DNA of 47,627 nt from Actinocrinis puniceicyclus (GCF_018283645.1 NZ_JAGSXH010000042.1:1-47627), one strand, 5' to 3'; shown: positions 1-8,412, numbered from the stretch's first letter. The notes: generated by a model from the letters alone, not told the origin. Numbers and translations: made by a program.

Positions 1-850
1 GGCTGGGGCTGGGCGAACGACTGATGCTCGGGCTGCTGGACGGCGAAGCGCTGGAGCCGCCGCCGCATGAGCCGTCGTCGGTCCACACGTTCTGTGCGTT
101 GTTGCCGGGGATGTCGCCCTGGGTCCACCACTTGGCGGTCCAGGTGTGCCCGTTGTAGGACACGACGGCGCCGCCGTTGTACGCGGTCGTGGAAACCCAG
201 GCCGCGGTCGTGCACGAGCCCGTGCCACCCGACCCGCCGGTGGGTGTGGCGCTCGGAGAGGGGGTCGGCGAGGACGTGGTGGGGCTGGTGCTCGGCGACG
301 GGCTGCCGGAGCCGCCCGGGCCGCTGAGCGAGAAGTCGTCGGCCTCGTAGGCGGGTTGGCCGTACCAGCCGTGCACCCAGATCGTCACGCTGGTCGTGTT
401 CGCACCGGTGTTGAAGCTGGTGGTCAGCTGCTGGTAGCCGCCGCCGCCCGGTGTCCACGTGCTGGTGTCGCTGGTGCCGGTGCCGGTGTCGCCGATGTAG
501 ACGTATGAGCCGTCCACCCATGCCGAGAGCGTGTACGCCGAGTTCGGCTGGACGCTCACCGTCTGCGAGCACTGAGCGTCGTCGCTGCCGCTCGGGGTGG
601 CCTTGAGCGCATCAGAGCCCGAGTGCACGGGGCTGGTGGCGACGGAGCCGCTGTCGCTCGTGCAGGACCAGGGCGCGAGGGCGCCGGATTCGAAGCCGGG
701 GTTCTGGATCAGGTTGACGGCGGCGGCTTGCGCGCCGGAGGTCACCGCGACGACGCCGACGGTGGCCAGTACGACGCTGAACGCCGCGCCGGCCGCGGCC
801 AGCGCCCGTCGGCGCGGCTGCCGGAAGCTGGGACGGAGTATGCGTGCCAT
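1..850 (-). CDS. Secreted chitin-binding protein, probable chitinase, N-terminal part (runs off window)
   Basis: Reading leftward from the ATG at 850 gives 283 codons without a stop, so the 3' end lies outside the window. Residues 1-43 are a signal peptide: an Arg-rich start, a hydrophobic run, and a likely cut after SGAQAA. Residues 44-165 form a beta-sandwich carbohydrate-binding module of the CBM4/16 type, beginning NLIQNPGFESG and ending YEADDFSLSG. A Ser/Pro/Thr linker follows. Residues about 212-262 are a CBM5/12 chitin-binding module, with AWVSTTAYNGGAVVSYNGHT, the aromatic KWWTQGDIPG and flanking cysteines. A second Ser/Pro linker then begins, so a catalytic domain should follow. SP-CBM-CBM-linker-GH18/GH19 is a common actinomycete chitinase layout. 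The chitinase call is inferred from the CBM5/12 module and from DasR-like sites upstream. A lytic polysaccharide monooxygenase or another glycoside hydrolase is possible. Confidence 0.85.
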   Translation of the reverse strand, partial: MARILRPSFRQPRRRALAAAGAAFSVVLATVGVVAVTSGAQAAAVNLIQNPGFESGALAPWSCTSDSGSVATSPVHSGSDALKATPSGSDDAQCSQTVSVQPNSAYTLSAWVDGSYVYIGDTGTGTSDTSTWTPGGGGYQQLTTSFNTGANTTSVTIWVHGWYGQPAYEADDFSLSGPGGSGSPSPSTSPTTSSPTPSPSATPTGGSGGTGSCTTAAWVSTTAYNGGAVVSYNGHTWTAKWWTQGDIPGNNAQNVWTDDGSCGGGSSASPSSSPSISRSPSPS

Positions 851-1054
851 GACTGCCTTTCCGGTACGAGGCGGCACCGGCGGCGCGCGTGCACGCGACG
901 CGGCGCAGCCGCGGAATGGGTTGAGCGGGCGTACCGGGCGCCGAACCGGTGCGCGCGCTGCGTAGCGGAAGAACGTGTGAAAGAAACGTGGAGCGAGTGC
1001 GGTGCTGGTGCGGTGCTGGTGGTGCTGACTGAGCAGTGCCGTACTGAACTGAGG

Positions 1055-1126
1055 CCGATACCGATACTGATACCGATACTGATACTGATTCTGATACTGA
1101 TACTGATTCTGATACTGATACTGATG
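1055..1126. repeat. Hexamer tandem repeat, 12 units
   Basis: Twelve consecutive six-base units of the form CYGATN, mostly CTGATA or CCGATA, with CTGATT at regular intervals and CTGATG last. The array has much lower GC than its surroundings. It lies just downstream of the DasR-like sites with respect to the chitin-binding gene, so it would fall in that gene's leader or promoter. Slippage could change its length between strains. Confidence 0.9.
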
Positions 1127-1132
1127 CCAGAT

Positions 1133-1169
1133 TGGACTAGACCAGTCTGTCGGTCAATGGTCCAGACTG
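1133..1169. promoter_or_regulatory. Pair of DasR-like (dre) operators
   Basis: Two 12-base elements, TGGACTAGACCA (1133-1144) and TGGTCCAGACTG (1158-1169), start 25 bases apart. Streptomyces chitinase promoters carry paired 12-base repeats close to TGGTCTAGACCA, recognised by the GntR-family N-acetylglucosamine regulator DasR. The first copy differs from that consensus at one position and the second at three. Their position upstream of a chitin-binding protein supports chitin or GlcNAc control. The regulator itself is not in this window. Confidence 0.7.
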
Positions 1170-1451
1170 CCGCGCGCTCGGCGGGCGGCAGCCGGGCAGC
1201 GCACGCCCAGCCGACGCAGCCTACTAACGCAGCAGGTCAGCGCGGCAACACCGTCGTCAGCAGCCGGCATGGAGTTGAGCCGGGATTCAGGTTGCCTTAG
1301 GGTGCGCCGCGCCCGACGCCGAAGCTGCACGGACGGGCTCGGCCCGCCGCCCCTTCGGGCAAGCGGAGCGCTCACACGGCGTGTTCTGCGCGGTCGCGTC
1401 GTACCGTGCCGGAGTCAAGGCTCGGTCGGGCAGGACACGGAAAGGTGCACA

Positions 1452-2177
1452 GTGCGCACGGCGACTCGAAACACGGCAGCCCGGTTCACGACGTTCGCGA
1501 CGTTCGCGGCGGTCCTCGGCGGCTGTCTCGCGGCGGCGGGCTGCGCGACCGGCAGTGGCACGCCCGTCGCCGCGACCAAGGTGTCGGTCACGGCGACACC
1601 GCCCGCGGCCGAAGCGGCGAGCGGCCCGGCCGGCGGGAATCAGCCTTCTACGTCCGCTTCCACCACCGCGGCCCCGTTCCCGGTCGCGTGCACCTCGGTC
1701 AGCTCGCAGGGCACCTTCGTCTCGCCGGGACCTGGGCAGGTGAGCCTCGGTCAGATCAGCAGGGCGGTCGGCTTCACGGTCGAGACCGCGATGCCGGACA
1801 CGCAGTCGGCGCTCGGTTTCCACGGCTACGAGAACTGCCGTTACCAGTTCAGCACGCCAAGCGGCGGCGGCCAGCTCGACGTCTGGGTGGTGATCGGCAC
1901 CGACCCGACGACGACGGCGAACGAGCCGGCGGCCCGGGAGTTCGCCGACACCAAGACGCAGGCGATGCCGCGCTCTCAGCGCGGTTGCACCGGAGACTGC
2001 GCGTGGACCGTGTCCCCGACGCCCGGTCTCGGCGACTCGGCGCTCACGCTGACCCAGTCGGGCGATTCCGTGGTGGTCGCGCTCAAGGGGAACGTGTACG
2101 TGGAGGTCGGGCCGGGTGACTTCAAGGTGGAACGGGAGCTGTCCCTCGCGAGAGTGCTACTCGCGAACCTGCATTAG
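1452..2177 (+). CDS. Putative secreted lipoprotein, DUF3558-like
   Basis: The GTG at 1452 is chosen because GGAAAGG ends six bases upstream. The longer reading frame beginning at 1269 adds an Arg-rich stretch that is not signal-like. The 241-residue product starts VRTATRNTAARF, followed by a hydrophobic segment and cysteines in LGGC and AAGC contexts, compatible with a lipobox. A Ser/Thr/Pro/Ala-rich linker leads into a globular domain with paired cysteines (CTSVSS, ENCRYQF, GCTGDC). The late GLGDSALTL and VVALKGNVYVEVG segments recall actinobacterial DUF3558-type lipoproteins. The family match is tentative. The likely location is the outer face of the membrane and the function is unknown. 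It is divergent from the chitin-binding gene and convergent with the nuclease-ATPase gene, with 18 bases between their stop codons. Confidence 0.75.
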   Translation: MRTATRNTAARFTTFATFAAVLGGCLAAAGCATGSGTPVAATKVSVTATPPAAEAASGPAGGNQPSTSASTTAAPFPVACTSVSSQGTFVSPGPGQVSLGQISRAVGFTVETAMPDTQSALGFHGYENCRYQFSTPSGGGQLDVWVVIGTDPTTTANEPAAREFADTKTQAMPRSQRGCTGDCAWTVSPTPGLGDSALTLTQSGDSVVVALKGNVYVEVGPGDFKVERELSLARVLLANLH

Positions 2178-2195
2178 GACAAGGGACGCTCAGCC

Positions 2196-4634
2196 TCAGG
2201 ACGCCGGGCCGGCTCCCCAGGTGCCGGGATCGGTCCTCCGCCCGACCCTGTAAATGTCCTGCGAGAGCTTCCGGCTGACGTCCGACCATCGCCACGGCAA
2301 TTCCGAATTGGGCATCTTCGCCCATTGCCTGTCGAGATAAAGCCGGAAGTACTCGCTTCGCGCGAGGCGATCGGCAAGAGTATGGGCGTCGGAAATTACC
2401 GTTCGGTATCCCTCGTCAATGATCGACGTATCGGTGACCACGGCGTCTACGTAGGCGAAATAGGACATCAGAATTCGAACCGTATAAGCACCCACCGTCG
2501 TAATACGGTAATAGGCACGGACCTGATCTCCAGAGTATCGGGGAGATACCTCGCAGAGCCGATGCTCGGATGCATGCCCAAGCGCGGTGGCAATCTGTTC
2601 TGCGTTAAAACCAAGCTGTTGAGCGAACGTGTAAAGCTCGCTAGTGGCAACGTACCCCTCCTCACTGCCGCGTTCGCCAAGCGCCTGAAGCTGGCTTAGC
2701 ACCAGCGCAAGTAAGAAGTGTTCGCGTCCATCCGGCTGCGTGATCCGGAATACGTTCGCAATCGGAGATGAGTCGGGGTCATAGTAGACAGAATCACCGT
2801 AAAGTAACGCACGCAAGAACTCGTGAAGCGGAATCTTGTAGCTTCCGGATGTCTCCTGGATGGTGACGATCTTCCGCGTGTCAATGTGCCCGCTCCCAAT
2901 GAAGTCCGCCACGAACTTCAGCGCCAGACGCATGTTCCCACCGGCAAGGTTCTCGATTAGCGCTAACAACTCCTGGTTTTCCCGGAAGTTACTCGCAAGG
3001 ACGCCCAGGAACGCGACTAGACTTTCGCTGTCAACCGTAATTCCAGTCGGATAGGAGCCCAGGCGTTGCGTTTCATTCAACTGCTTGAGAGCGAAGTCGA
3101 CGCGGCGTTGTAGCACAACATCCGCTCTCGGAGGTGAGATCGTAAAAACGCGCGCCTGATAGCCAGAAAGGGCTCCTTTACGGCTAGACTGATAGAAGGT
3201 CTCCGGCCGCAGCGTGACAAATACAGTCGCCGGCCATGTCTGAGCAAGTTCGTTGGCAATGAGGAAGACTTGCTCCTGATCCTCGCTACTCCGCTGATCG
3301 ATGTTGTCCAAAAAGACAATCAGCTGCCTACGCTGATTCGAGCGCAAATGTTCCAGGCTCGCACGAAGGTGTTCCGCCCCGCTGTCCACCTTGTCTTGCA
3401 GAAAGCGGATTCGTGCCATTTCGTACGCGACGATATCGACGTTCTTCAGCTTACCGGCCACGGACTTCTCAAACCGATTTAACGCTCCGTGATAGACGGC
3501 TTCAACGAACGAGGCGTCCTCGATGTCAATATCGTACTGGGAATACAGCTGCCGCTTTGACTCGTCTATCACGAAGGCGGAAAGCTGACCGAGCGTAGTT
3601 GACGCTCCGAAGTCGATGTACAAACTCAGAGCATTTGCAAAGATGTCGGCGGCATCGACGTGAACGAGACGCTGAATAAACGTCGTCTTTCCGACACCGA
3701 CATCACCCAACAGCACAATCGGTCGTCGTGATGCGGCGGCCGCGAGCATATCCTGAGTTAAGGCTGGACTGAGCCCCTTCTTCCCCACCAGCGTCGCCAG
3801 CTGCGGTCCATCCTCGGCGCCCAGAAGCGCATATCGCGTCTGCAGAATCTGCTTACTGATCTCTGCGTACTGCGACAGTGCTCCACTTGAAGCATAGCAA
3901 TCGCGCAAAAAATCGTCGCGAAGTTCCTCCAACCTGGCGACATCCTCCAGGAAAAGCTCGCCGAGGATATCCAAACCCGCCTGCAGGTCATTCCTGCGTT
4001 TTACGCCGGGATAGTTGGTGAGGTGCCGTGCTAGCGGCTCGGGCGGAGGCGCCTCGGTCAGGCGTAGGGTTCGGTATATTGTGCGCTCATCGATTCCGAC
4101 CGGAGAAGCATTATCCCAAAGCAGTCGATAATCTGACCGCATATCCGTGAGGCTGGGAAATACCAGCGCCTTCCCCTTCATCGGAGGTACTTGATCATTC
4201 CGAGCCCCGATGAACAGCACAAACTGATTGCCATTTGTCACGCCGACCGGCGCAACGCCCCGACGAAAGGCATATTCGGCTACTTGCTCCATCGCCTCCC
4301 GTAGGGGCTTTCCAGCGGATCCGCTGGTCAAACTCTCAATGGAATGTACACCCAGCTTTGTCCCGGCGGGGAGGTCGAAATAGACGCCTTCACGCTTGGC
4401 CTCAACGATGAACTGAATCGCCGGAGTGCCAATCGCATAATCAATGCGCCCGCTTCCGGCGGGTTCCTCGGCGGTAATGGCTGCCCTGGGCCATCTGAGC
4501 ACCCGCGTCAGGAGCGCGTCAATCAAGTGCAGCCTAGTGGTCGCCTCGTTACGCGATTGCTCGGAAGCATTGGCCTCAGCCCATTCGATCAGGTCGTCGA
4601 GCGCAGCCAGACCTTGATCATAGTCATGGGGCAC
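2196..4634 (-). CDS. HsdR_N-like nuclease domain fused to P-loop ATPase; candidate defence protein
   Basis: GTG at 4634 is preferred because AGGAGG lies ten bases upstream; a GTG at 4655 has no ribosome site. The product is about 812 residues. The first ~190 residues resemble the N-terminal nuclease domain of type I restriction subunits: a helix with NEATTRLHLIDALL, then RIDYAIG and FIVEAKREG, giving the D...ExK pattern of PD-(D/E)XK nucleases. The middle is a P-loop ATPase with Walker A GDVGVGKTT and Walker B RQLIVFLDNIDQ, followed by TVFVTLRPETF, as in STAND/ORC-type ATPases. The C-terminal ~250 residues look like helical and winged-helix regions. No helicase motifs or methylase partner are seen, so it is not an ordinary restriction subunit. 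GC is visibly lower than in neighbours, suggesting recent acquisition. A role as a single-gene anti-phage system is inference. Confidence 0.8.
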   Translation of the reverse strand: MPHDYDQGLAALDDLIEWAEANASEQSRNEATTRLHLIDALLTRVLRWPRAAITAEEPAGSGRIDYAIGTPAIQFIVEAKREGVYFDLPAGTKLGVHSIESLTSGSAGKPLREAMEQVAEYAFRRGVAPVGVTNGNQFVLFIGARNDQVPPMKGKALVFPSLTDMRSDYRLLWDNASPVGIDERTIYRTLRLTEAPPPEPLARHLTNYPGVKRRNDLQAGLDILGELFLEDVARLEELRDDFLRDCYASSGALSQYAEISKQILQTRYALLGAEDGPQLATLVGKKGLSPALTQDMLAAAASRRPIVLLGDVGVGKTTFIQRLVHVDAADIFANALSLYIDFGASTTLGQLSAFVIDESKRQLYSQYDIDIEDASFVEAVYHGALNRFEKSVAGKLKNVDIVAYEMARIRFLQDKVDSGAEHLRASLEHLRSNQRRQLIVFLDNIDQRSSEDQEQVFLIANELAQTWPATVFVTLRPETFYQSSRKGALSGYQARVFTISPPRADVVLQRRVDFALKQLNETQRLGSYPTGITVDSESLVAFLGVLASNFRENQELLALIENLAGGNMRLALKFVADFIGSGHIDTRKIVTIQETSGSYKIPLHEFLRALLYGDSVYYDPDSSPIANVFRITQPDGREHFLLALVLSQLQALGERGSEEGYVATSELYTFAQQLGFNAEQIATALGHASEHRLCEVSPRYSGDQVRAYYRITTVGAYTVRILMSYFAYVDAVVTDTSIIDEGYRTVISDAHTLADRLARSEYFRLYLDRQWAKMPNSELPWRWSDVSRKLSQDIYRVGRRTDPGTWGAGPAS

Positions 4635-4923
4635 TGTCGCCCGACCTCCTGCCACGATCGCGAGTGCATGCTGTCAGCGTACCGAGCGTCCCGCCGCGTC
4701 TTGCAATCCAGAACGCACACGGTCCCACCACCCGATCAAGAACCTCTGCTGATGGCTGAACTGCTCCACACAAGCAAGATCGCCTGAGGCGGCTCAACCG
4801 TTTCGGCACGAAGTCACCGCGTGACGCGGGCCACGAGATCCGCGGAGAATTGTTGAGACCGAGCCAGCCTTGTCGACGCCCGGTTGAGCGGCCGAAGCCG
4901 CGGCGTACATTACGCTCGGGATC

Positions 4924-5589
4924 ATGAAAGTACTGGTCTCCACGCCGGTCGGCGAGGCGCGCGTGACCCGGTTTCCCGCGGCGGGCCGCCGCCGCGCGCT
5001 GGTCATCCTCGGGCACGGCGCCGGCGGCGGTGTCGAAGCCGCCGATCTACAGGCGCTGGCCGGCGCGCTTCCCGCGCGGGGCGTCGAGGTTCTGCTGGTA
5101 GAGCAGCCGTGGCGAGTAGCGGGCAAGCGGATCGCACCCGCGCCCAAGACGCTCGACATCGCGTGGCGTGCGGTGCTCGAACACGTGAATGACGACGACG
5201 ACCCCAGGGTCCCGCTCATCGTCGGCGGCCGCAGCGCGGGCGCACGTGTCGCCTGCCGAACCGGGTCGGACACCGGGGCGTGCGGGGTGATCGCGCTCGC
5301 CTTCCCGCTGCACCCGCCCGGAAAGCCGGAGAAGTCACGGGCCGGCGAACTGTCGGCCACCGGGCTGCCGACCCTGATCGTGCAGGGCGGGCGCGATCCC
5401 TTCGGCGCACCCGCGCAGTTCCCGGCGCTGCCCGCGACCCATCGGCTGGTCGGGCTGCCCGCGGGCAACCACGAGTTCGCCGTGCGCAGGAGCGAGCCGC
5501 CGGTGCTCGCCACGATCGTGGACATCGTCGCCGGATGGGTCGGCGACCTGGTCGGCACGCCCGGCGCGCCACACGACGACGCCTCCTGA
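4924..5589 (+). CDS. Small alpha/beta-fold hydrolase (KANL3/Tex30, dienelactone-hydrolase-like)
   Basis: The 221-residue protein has an alpha/beta hydrolase core. LVILGHGAGGG forms the oxyanion-side loop near residue 30. VGGRSAGARVACR is the nucleophile elbow (G-R-S-A-G), with Ser as the presumed catalytic residue. TLIVQGGRDPFG supplies the likely acid Asp and LPAGNHEFAV the His. The segment IALAFPLHPPGKPEKSR is characteristic of the KANL3/Tex30-like group of small cytosolic hydrolases common in actinobacteria. There is no signal peptide. The substrate is unknown. The ribosome site before 4924 is weak (CGGGA). It is convergent with the MerR gene downstream and shows no operon partner. Confidence 0.85.
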   Translation: MKVLVSTPVGEARVTRFPAAGRRRALVILGHGAGGGVEAADLQALAGALPARGVEVLLVEQPWRVAGKRIAPAPKTLDIAWRAVLEHVNDDDDPRVPLIVGGRSAGARVACRTGSDTGACGVIALAFPLHPPGKPEKSRAGELSATGLPTLIVQGGRDPFGAPAQFPALPATHRLVGLPAGNHEFAVRRSEPPVLATIVDIVAGWVGDLVGTPGAPHDDAS

Positions 5590-5629
5590 CCGACCCGAAG
5601 GCAGTCGCGCGCAGGCGGTTGCCGGAACG

Positions 5630-6445
5630 CTAAGCGGTGAAAGGCCAGGAGTGCGACGGCGTTTCGGTGATCCTCGCACGCAGCCTTTCCGCCCCGAGCC
5701 GGTTGAGCCGTCGCCAGGCCGGCGAAGCGTCGGTCATCTGCATCATGAGGTTCCCTTCGAGCGCCGCGGGATCGTTGAACGACTGCGCCACGGTGGCGTC
5801 CAGGCCCTCCAACTCCAGCTCGGCGCCGCGCTCGCGCTCCATGTAGTCCAGCAGCTCGTCGGCCAGTTGCTCCAGCCGCGGATCGTCCGGCTCCCAGTCG
5901 AAGGCCTCGTCGTAGGCGAGACACAGCCGGCGGAACTGCGGGTCCTCGACATATCCGCGTTTGTGCTCGATGAGCAGCGGCACCAGTTCGGGCATGCGCG
6001 CGGTGAGCATGATCCAGCCGTCCCGCTCCGTGCGCACGGTCCGCTCGCTGACGCCCATCGCGCGCAGCTCGTCCAGGAACGCCACGACGCCTCCAGGTAG
6101 GAACAGCCGTTCACCGCCGGCCAGTTCGGCGATGCGCCGCCGGTGCCGCTTGAGCTCGCGGACGCGTTCCGCCAAGGCCGCGTCGATCTGTGTCACGGCC
6201 TCGGCGAACTGCTCCGCTTCGGCGTCCAGCAGCTCCTGCACCCGCGCCAGCGGCACGCCGGCATCAGCCAAGGTCTTGATGCGGAACAAGTCGATGACAG
6301 CTTGCGCGTCGTAACTGCGGTAGCCGGAGGCGTCGCGTTCGGGCTCGGGCAGCAGCCCGCACCGGTGATAGTGGCGCACCGCGCGCACCGTCACCCCGAC
6401 GTAGCCGGCGAGCTGGCTGATGGTGAGCGTTGAGGTCATCGTCAT
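5630..6445 (-). CDS. MerR-family transcriptional regulator
   Basis: This 271-residue protein opens with a MerR winged helix: LTISQLAGYVGVTVRAVRHY, then HRCGLLPEPERDASGYRSYD. The next helices (AVIDLFRIKTLADAGVPLARVQELL) complete the DNA-binding domain and lead to a coiled-coil dimerisation helix. The C-terminal ~150 residues are acidic and helical, presumably the effector-binding part; I see no TipA-type or metal-binding cysteine motif. It lies 73 bases downstream of, and on the same strand as, an ABC exporter pair, so it is probably co-transcribed. A 21-base inverted repeat just upstream of the ABC operon is a plausible target. Control of the exporter by this protein is inferred from context. 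Confidence 0.9.
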   Translation of the reverse strand: MTMTSTLTISQLAGYVGVTVRAVRHYHRCGLLPEPERDASGYRSYDAQAVIDLFRIKTLADAGVPLARVQELLDAEAEQFAEAVTQIDAALAERVRELKRHRRRIAELAGGERLFLPGGVVAFLDELRAMGVSERTVRTERDGWIMLTARMPELVPLLIEHKRGYVEDPQFRRLCLAYDEAFDWEPDDPRLEQLADELLDYMERERGAELELEGLDATVAQSFNDPAALEGNLMMQMTDASPAWRRLNRLGAERLRARITETPSHSWPFTA

Positions 6446-6518
6446 CCCCCGGCTTGCGTAGGGCCGTCTCGTCTTCGGTCTCGGTTTCTGTTCCGGTCCG
6501 GTTCAGGTTCCGGTTCGG

Positions 6519-7322
6519 TCAGCGTAGGCGGCCGCGTCGGAACACCGTGCGCGCCCACCAGTATCCGAGCGCGAGGATCCCCAGGCACCACGCGAGCGCG
6601 ATCCACGCGTTGTCACCGATCGCCGTGCCGGTCAACAGGCCGCGCAACGTCTCGTTGACCGGAGTGAACGGCTGGTACTCGGCGAACCAGCGCACCCCGG
6701 CCGGCATCGACGCGGCGGGCACGAACGCGCTGCCGAGGAACGGCAGGAACTGGATCAGCATCGGGGTGTTGCTGGAGGACTCCGGGGTCTTGGACACCAG
6801 CCCGATCGCCACCGCCAGCCAGGTGAGCGCGAAGCTGAGGAGTTCCAGCAGGCCGATCGCGGCCAGCCAGGCGAGCGGGCCGCCGGTCGGCCGCCAGCCC
6901 ATCGCCACCGCGACGCCGATCACAAGCGCCGTGGCGACGCTCGTCTGGATCACGCTGGCGAGGACATGCCCGGTGAGCAGCGCGGCGCGGGAGATCGCCA
7001 TGGTGCGGAACCGATTGATGATGCCCTCGGTCAGGTCCACGCACACGGCCACCGAGGTCGCCATGCAGCCGGAGGAGACCGCCATCAGGATGATTCCCGG
7101 TGCGACGTAGTCGATATAGCCGCCGGTGTGCGTCGCGCCCGCGGCGTGCCCGTCGTTCAACCCCGCACCGAGCGTGCGGCCGAGGATTCCGACGAACAGC
7201 AGCAGGAGGATGACCGGCACACCGAGCGAAGCCGCGAGCATCGCGGGATAGCGCAGGACATGCCGCAGCGTGCGCCGCAGCATCGTCGCCGAGTCGGCCA
7301 CGGCGTATGTCAAGCTGCTCAT
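6519..7322 (-). CDS. ABC-2 type transporter permease (DrrB-like)
   Basis: The ATG at 7322 overlaps the stop of the ATPase gene by four bases (ATGA), implying translational coupling. The 267-residue membrane protein begins MSSLTYAVADSATMLRRTLR and has about six transmembrane segments, including a hydrophobic stretch around VPVILLLLFVGILG. It carries the ABC-2 permease features of daunorubicin-exporter DrrB relatives: an extracytoplasmic loop after the first segment, EGIINRFRTMAISRAALLTG as the coupling helix, and AEYQPFTPVNETLRGLL near the end. It should form the channel of a two-component efflux pump with the adjacent ATPase. The substrate is unknown; drug or lipid-like molecules are typical. 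Confidence 0.92.
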   Translation of the reverse strand: MSSLTYAVADSATMLRRTLRHVLRYPAMLAASLGVPVILLLLFVGILGRTLGAGLNDGHAAGATHTGGYIDYVAPGIILMAVSSGCMATSVAVCVDLTEGIINRFRTMAISRAALLTGHVLASVIQTSVATALVIGVAVAMGWRPTGGPLAWLAAIGLLELLSFALTWLAVAIGLVSKTPESSSNTPMLIQFLPFLGSAFVPAASMPAGVRWFAEYQPFTPVNETLRGLLTGTAIGDNAWIALAWCLGILALGYWWARTVFRRGRLR

Positions 7323-8374
7323 GATGTGGTCTTCCTCTCCGGCTGCGCGGTGCGGTTCTGTTCGTCCGGGGCCGATGCCTCGTGCCCGCGCCCGGTCAGC
7401 GCGAGGAACACGTCGTCGAGGTCCGGCAGGTGCACGGAGAGTTCTTCGGCCTCCACGCCGGCGGCGTCCAGGCGGTCCAGCACCTTCCGCAGGGCGCTTA
7501 CGGCGCCGTCGCTGGGGACCTGAGCCGTGAACGACTCGTCGTCCCGGGCCGAGAACTCCAGGAAGCCGGCCGCGAGATCGAGCGACCGCGCGTCCGCGAA
7601 ACGAAGCCTGATATGTCCGCCGGGCACCAGCCGCTTGAGCTCGGCCGGGCTGCCCTGCGCGACGATGCGGCCCCGGTCGAGCACCGCGACGTGGTCGGCG
7701 AGCCGGTCCGCCTCCTCCAGGTACTGCGTGGTCAGAAAGACGGTCACGCCGCCCGCCACCAGCCGGCGGATCAGCGCCCACAGCTCGCGGCGGCTGCGCG
7801 GGTCCAGCCCGGTCGTCGGCTCGTCGAGGAAGATCACCCGCGGCTCGCCGACCAGCGTCATCGCCAGATCCAGCCGCCGGCGCATCCCGCCCGAGTAGGC
7901 CATGACCCGCTGATCGGCCGCGTCGGCCAGCTCGAAGCGGCGCAGCAGTTGCTCGGCCCGGCGCCGGCCCTCGACCTTGCCGAGCCGGTGCAGGTCCGCC
8001 ATCAGGATCAGGTTCTCCCGCCCGGTCAGCAGGTTGTCCACCGCGGAGAACTGGCCGGTCACCCCGATCGCCGCGCGCACCGCGTCCGGCTCGGCGGCCA
8101 CGTCGTGGCCGGCGACCTGCGCTCGCCCGGCGTCCGCCGCGATCAGCGTGGAGAGGATGTGCACGGTCGTGGTCTTGCCGGCGCCGTTCGGGCCGAGCAG
8201 CGCGAAGACGGTCCCCGCGGCGACGGACAGGTCGATCCCGTCGAGGACCGGCTTCTCGCCGAAGGACTTGCGCAGTGCCCGGGTCACCAGCGCGGGGGCC
8301 GGCCCCGGCTCGACGATCCCGGCCTGCGGGGACGCGCTCTCGCGCGCCGGTTGTCGTGCGCTCTGATGTGCCAT
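7319..8374 (-). CDS. ABC transporter ATP-binding protein (DrrA-like)
   Basis: The ATG at 8374 is preferred over the long upstream extension because the protein then begins with a short polar tail and enters the ATPase core. The 351 residues carry Walker A GPNGAGKTTT, a Q-loop in GVTGQFSAVDNLLTGRENL, signature YSGGMRRRLDLA, Walker B RVIFLDEPTTGLDPRSR and switch-region TTQYLEEADRLAD. The Q-loop sequence and the C-terminal extension (VHLPDLDDVFLALTG) are typical of DrrA-type antibiotic resistance ATPases. It is the first gene of a probable three-gene operon with the permease and the MerR regulator. A 21-base palindrome lies 17 bases upstream of the start codon. Confidence 0.93.
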   Translation of the reverse strand: MAHQSARQPARESASPQAGIVEPGPAPALVTRALRKSFGEKPVLDGIDLSVAAGTVFALLGPNGAGKTTTVHILSTLIAADAGRAQVAGHDVAAEPDAVRAAIGVTGQFSAVDNLLTGRENLILMADLHRLGKVEGRRRAEQLLRRFELADAADQRVMAYSGGMRRRLDLAMTLVGEPRVIFLDEPTTGLDPRSRRELWALIRRLVAGGVTVFLTTQYLEEADRLADHVAVLDRGRIVAQGSPAELKRLVPGGHIRLRFADARSLDLAAGFLEFSARDDESFTAQVPSDGAVSALRKVLDRLDAAGVEAEELSVHLPDLDDVFLALTGRGHEASAPDEQNRTAQPERKTTS

Positions 8375-8391
8375 GCCCCCATCGTGGAAGG

Positions 8392-8412
8392 TTGACCCTA
8401 CGTCAAGGTCAA
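8392..8412. promoter_or_regulatory. Candidate MerR operator upstream of ABC exporter
   Basis: TTGACC (8392-8397) and GGTCAA (8407-8412) form a perfect six-base inverted repeat with a nine-base centre. It sits 17 bases before the ATG at 8374. On the minus strand one arm reads TTGACC and could double as a -35 element, as expected for a MerR-controlled promoter with a long spacer. Assignment to the MerR protein of the same operon is inference. Confidence 0.5.

Larger units (their letters stand above)
851..1451. other. Divergent intergenic region, 600 bp
   Basis: No convincing gene lies between the chitin-binding protein and the lipoprotein. The stretch holds a hexamer tandem repeat (1055-1126) and two DasR-like sites (1133-1169). 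The rest shows no structure I can name. The long distance from these sites to the start codon at 850 implies either a long leader or a promoter close to the operators. Confidence 0.6.

Noticed and set aside
1055-1126. Possible CRISPR or iteron array
   Set aside because: The units are six contiguous bases without spacers and no cas or rep gene is present; it is a simple tandem repeat.
623-1300. A 225-codon plus-strand frame crossing the hexamer repeat
   Set aside because: It runs antisense through the signal peptide of the chitin-binding protein and translates the microsatellite into an Ile/Leu/Pro run; there is no plausible start.
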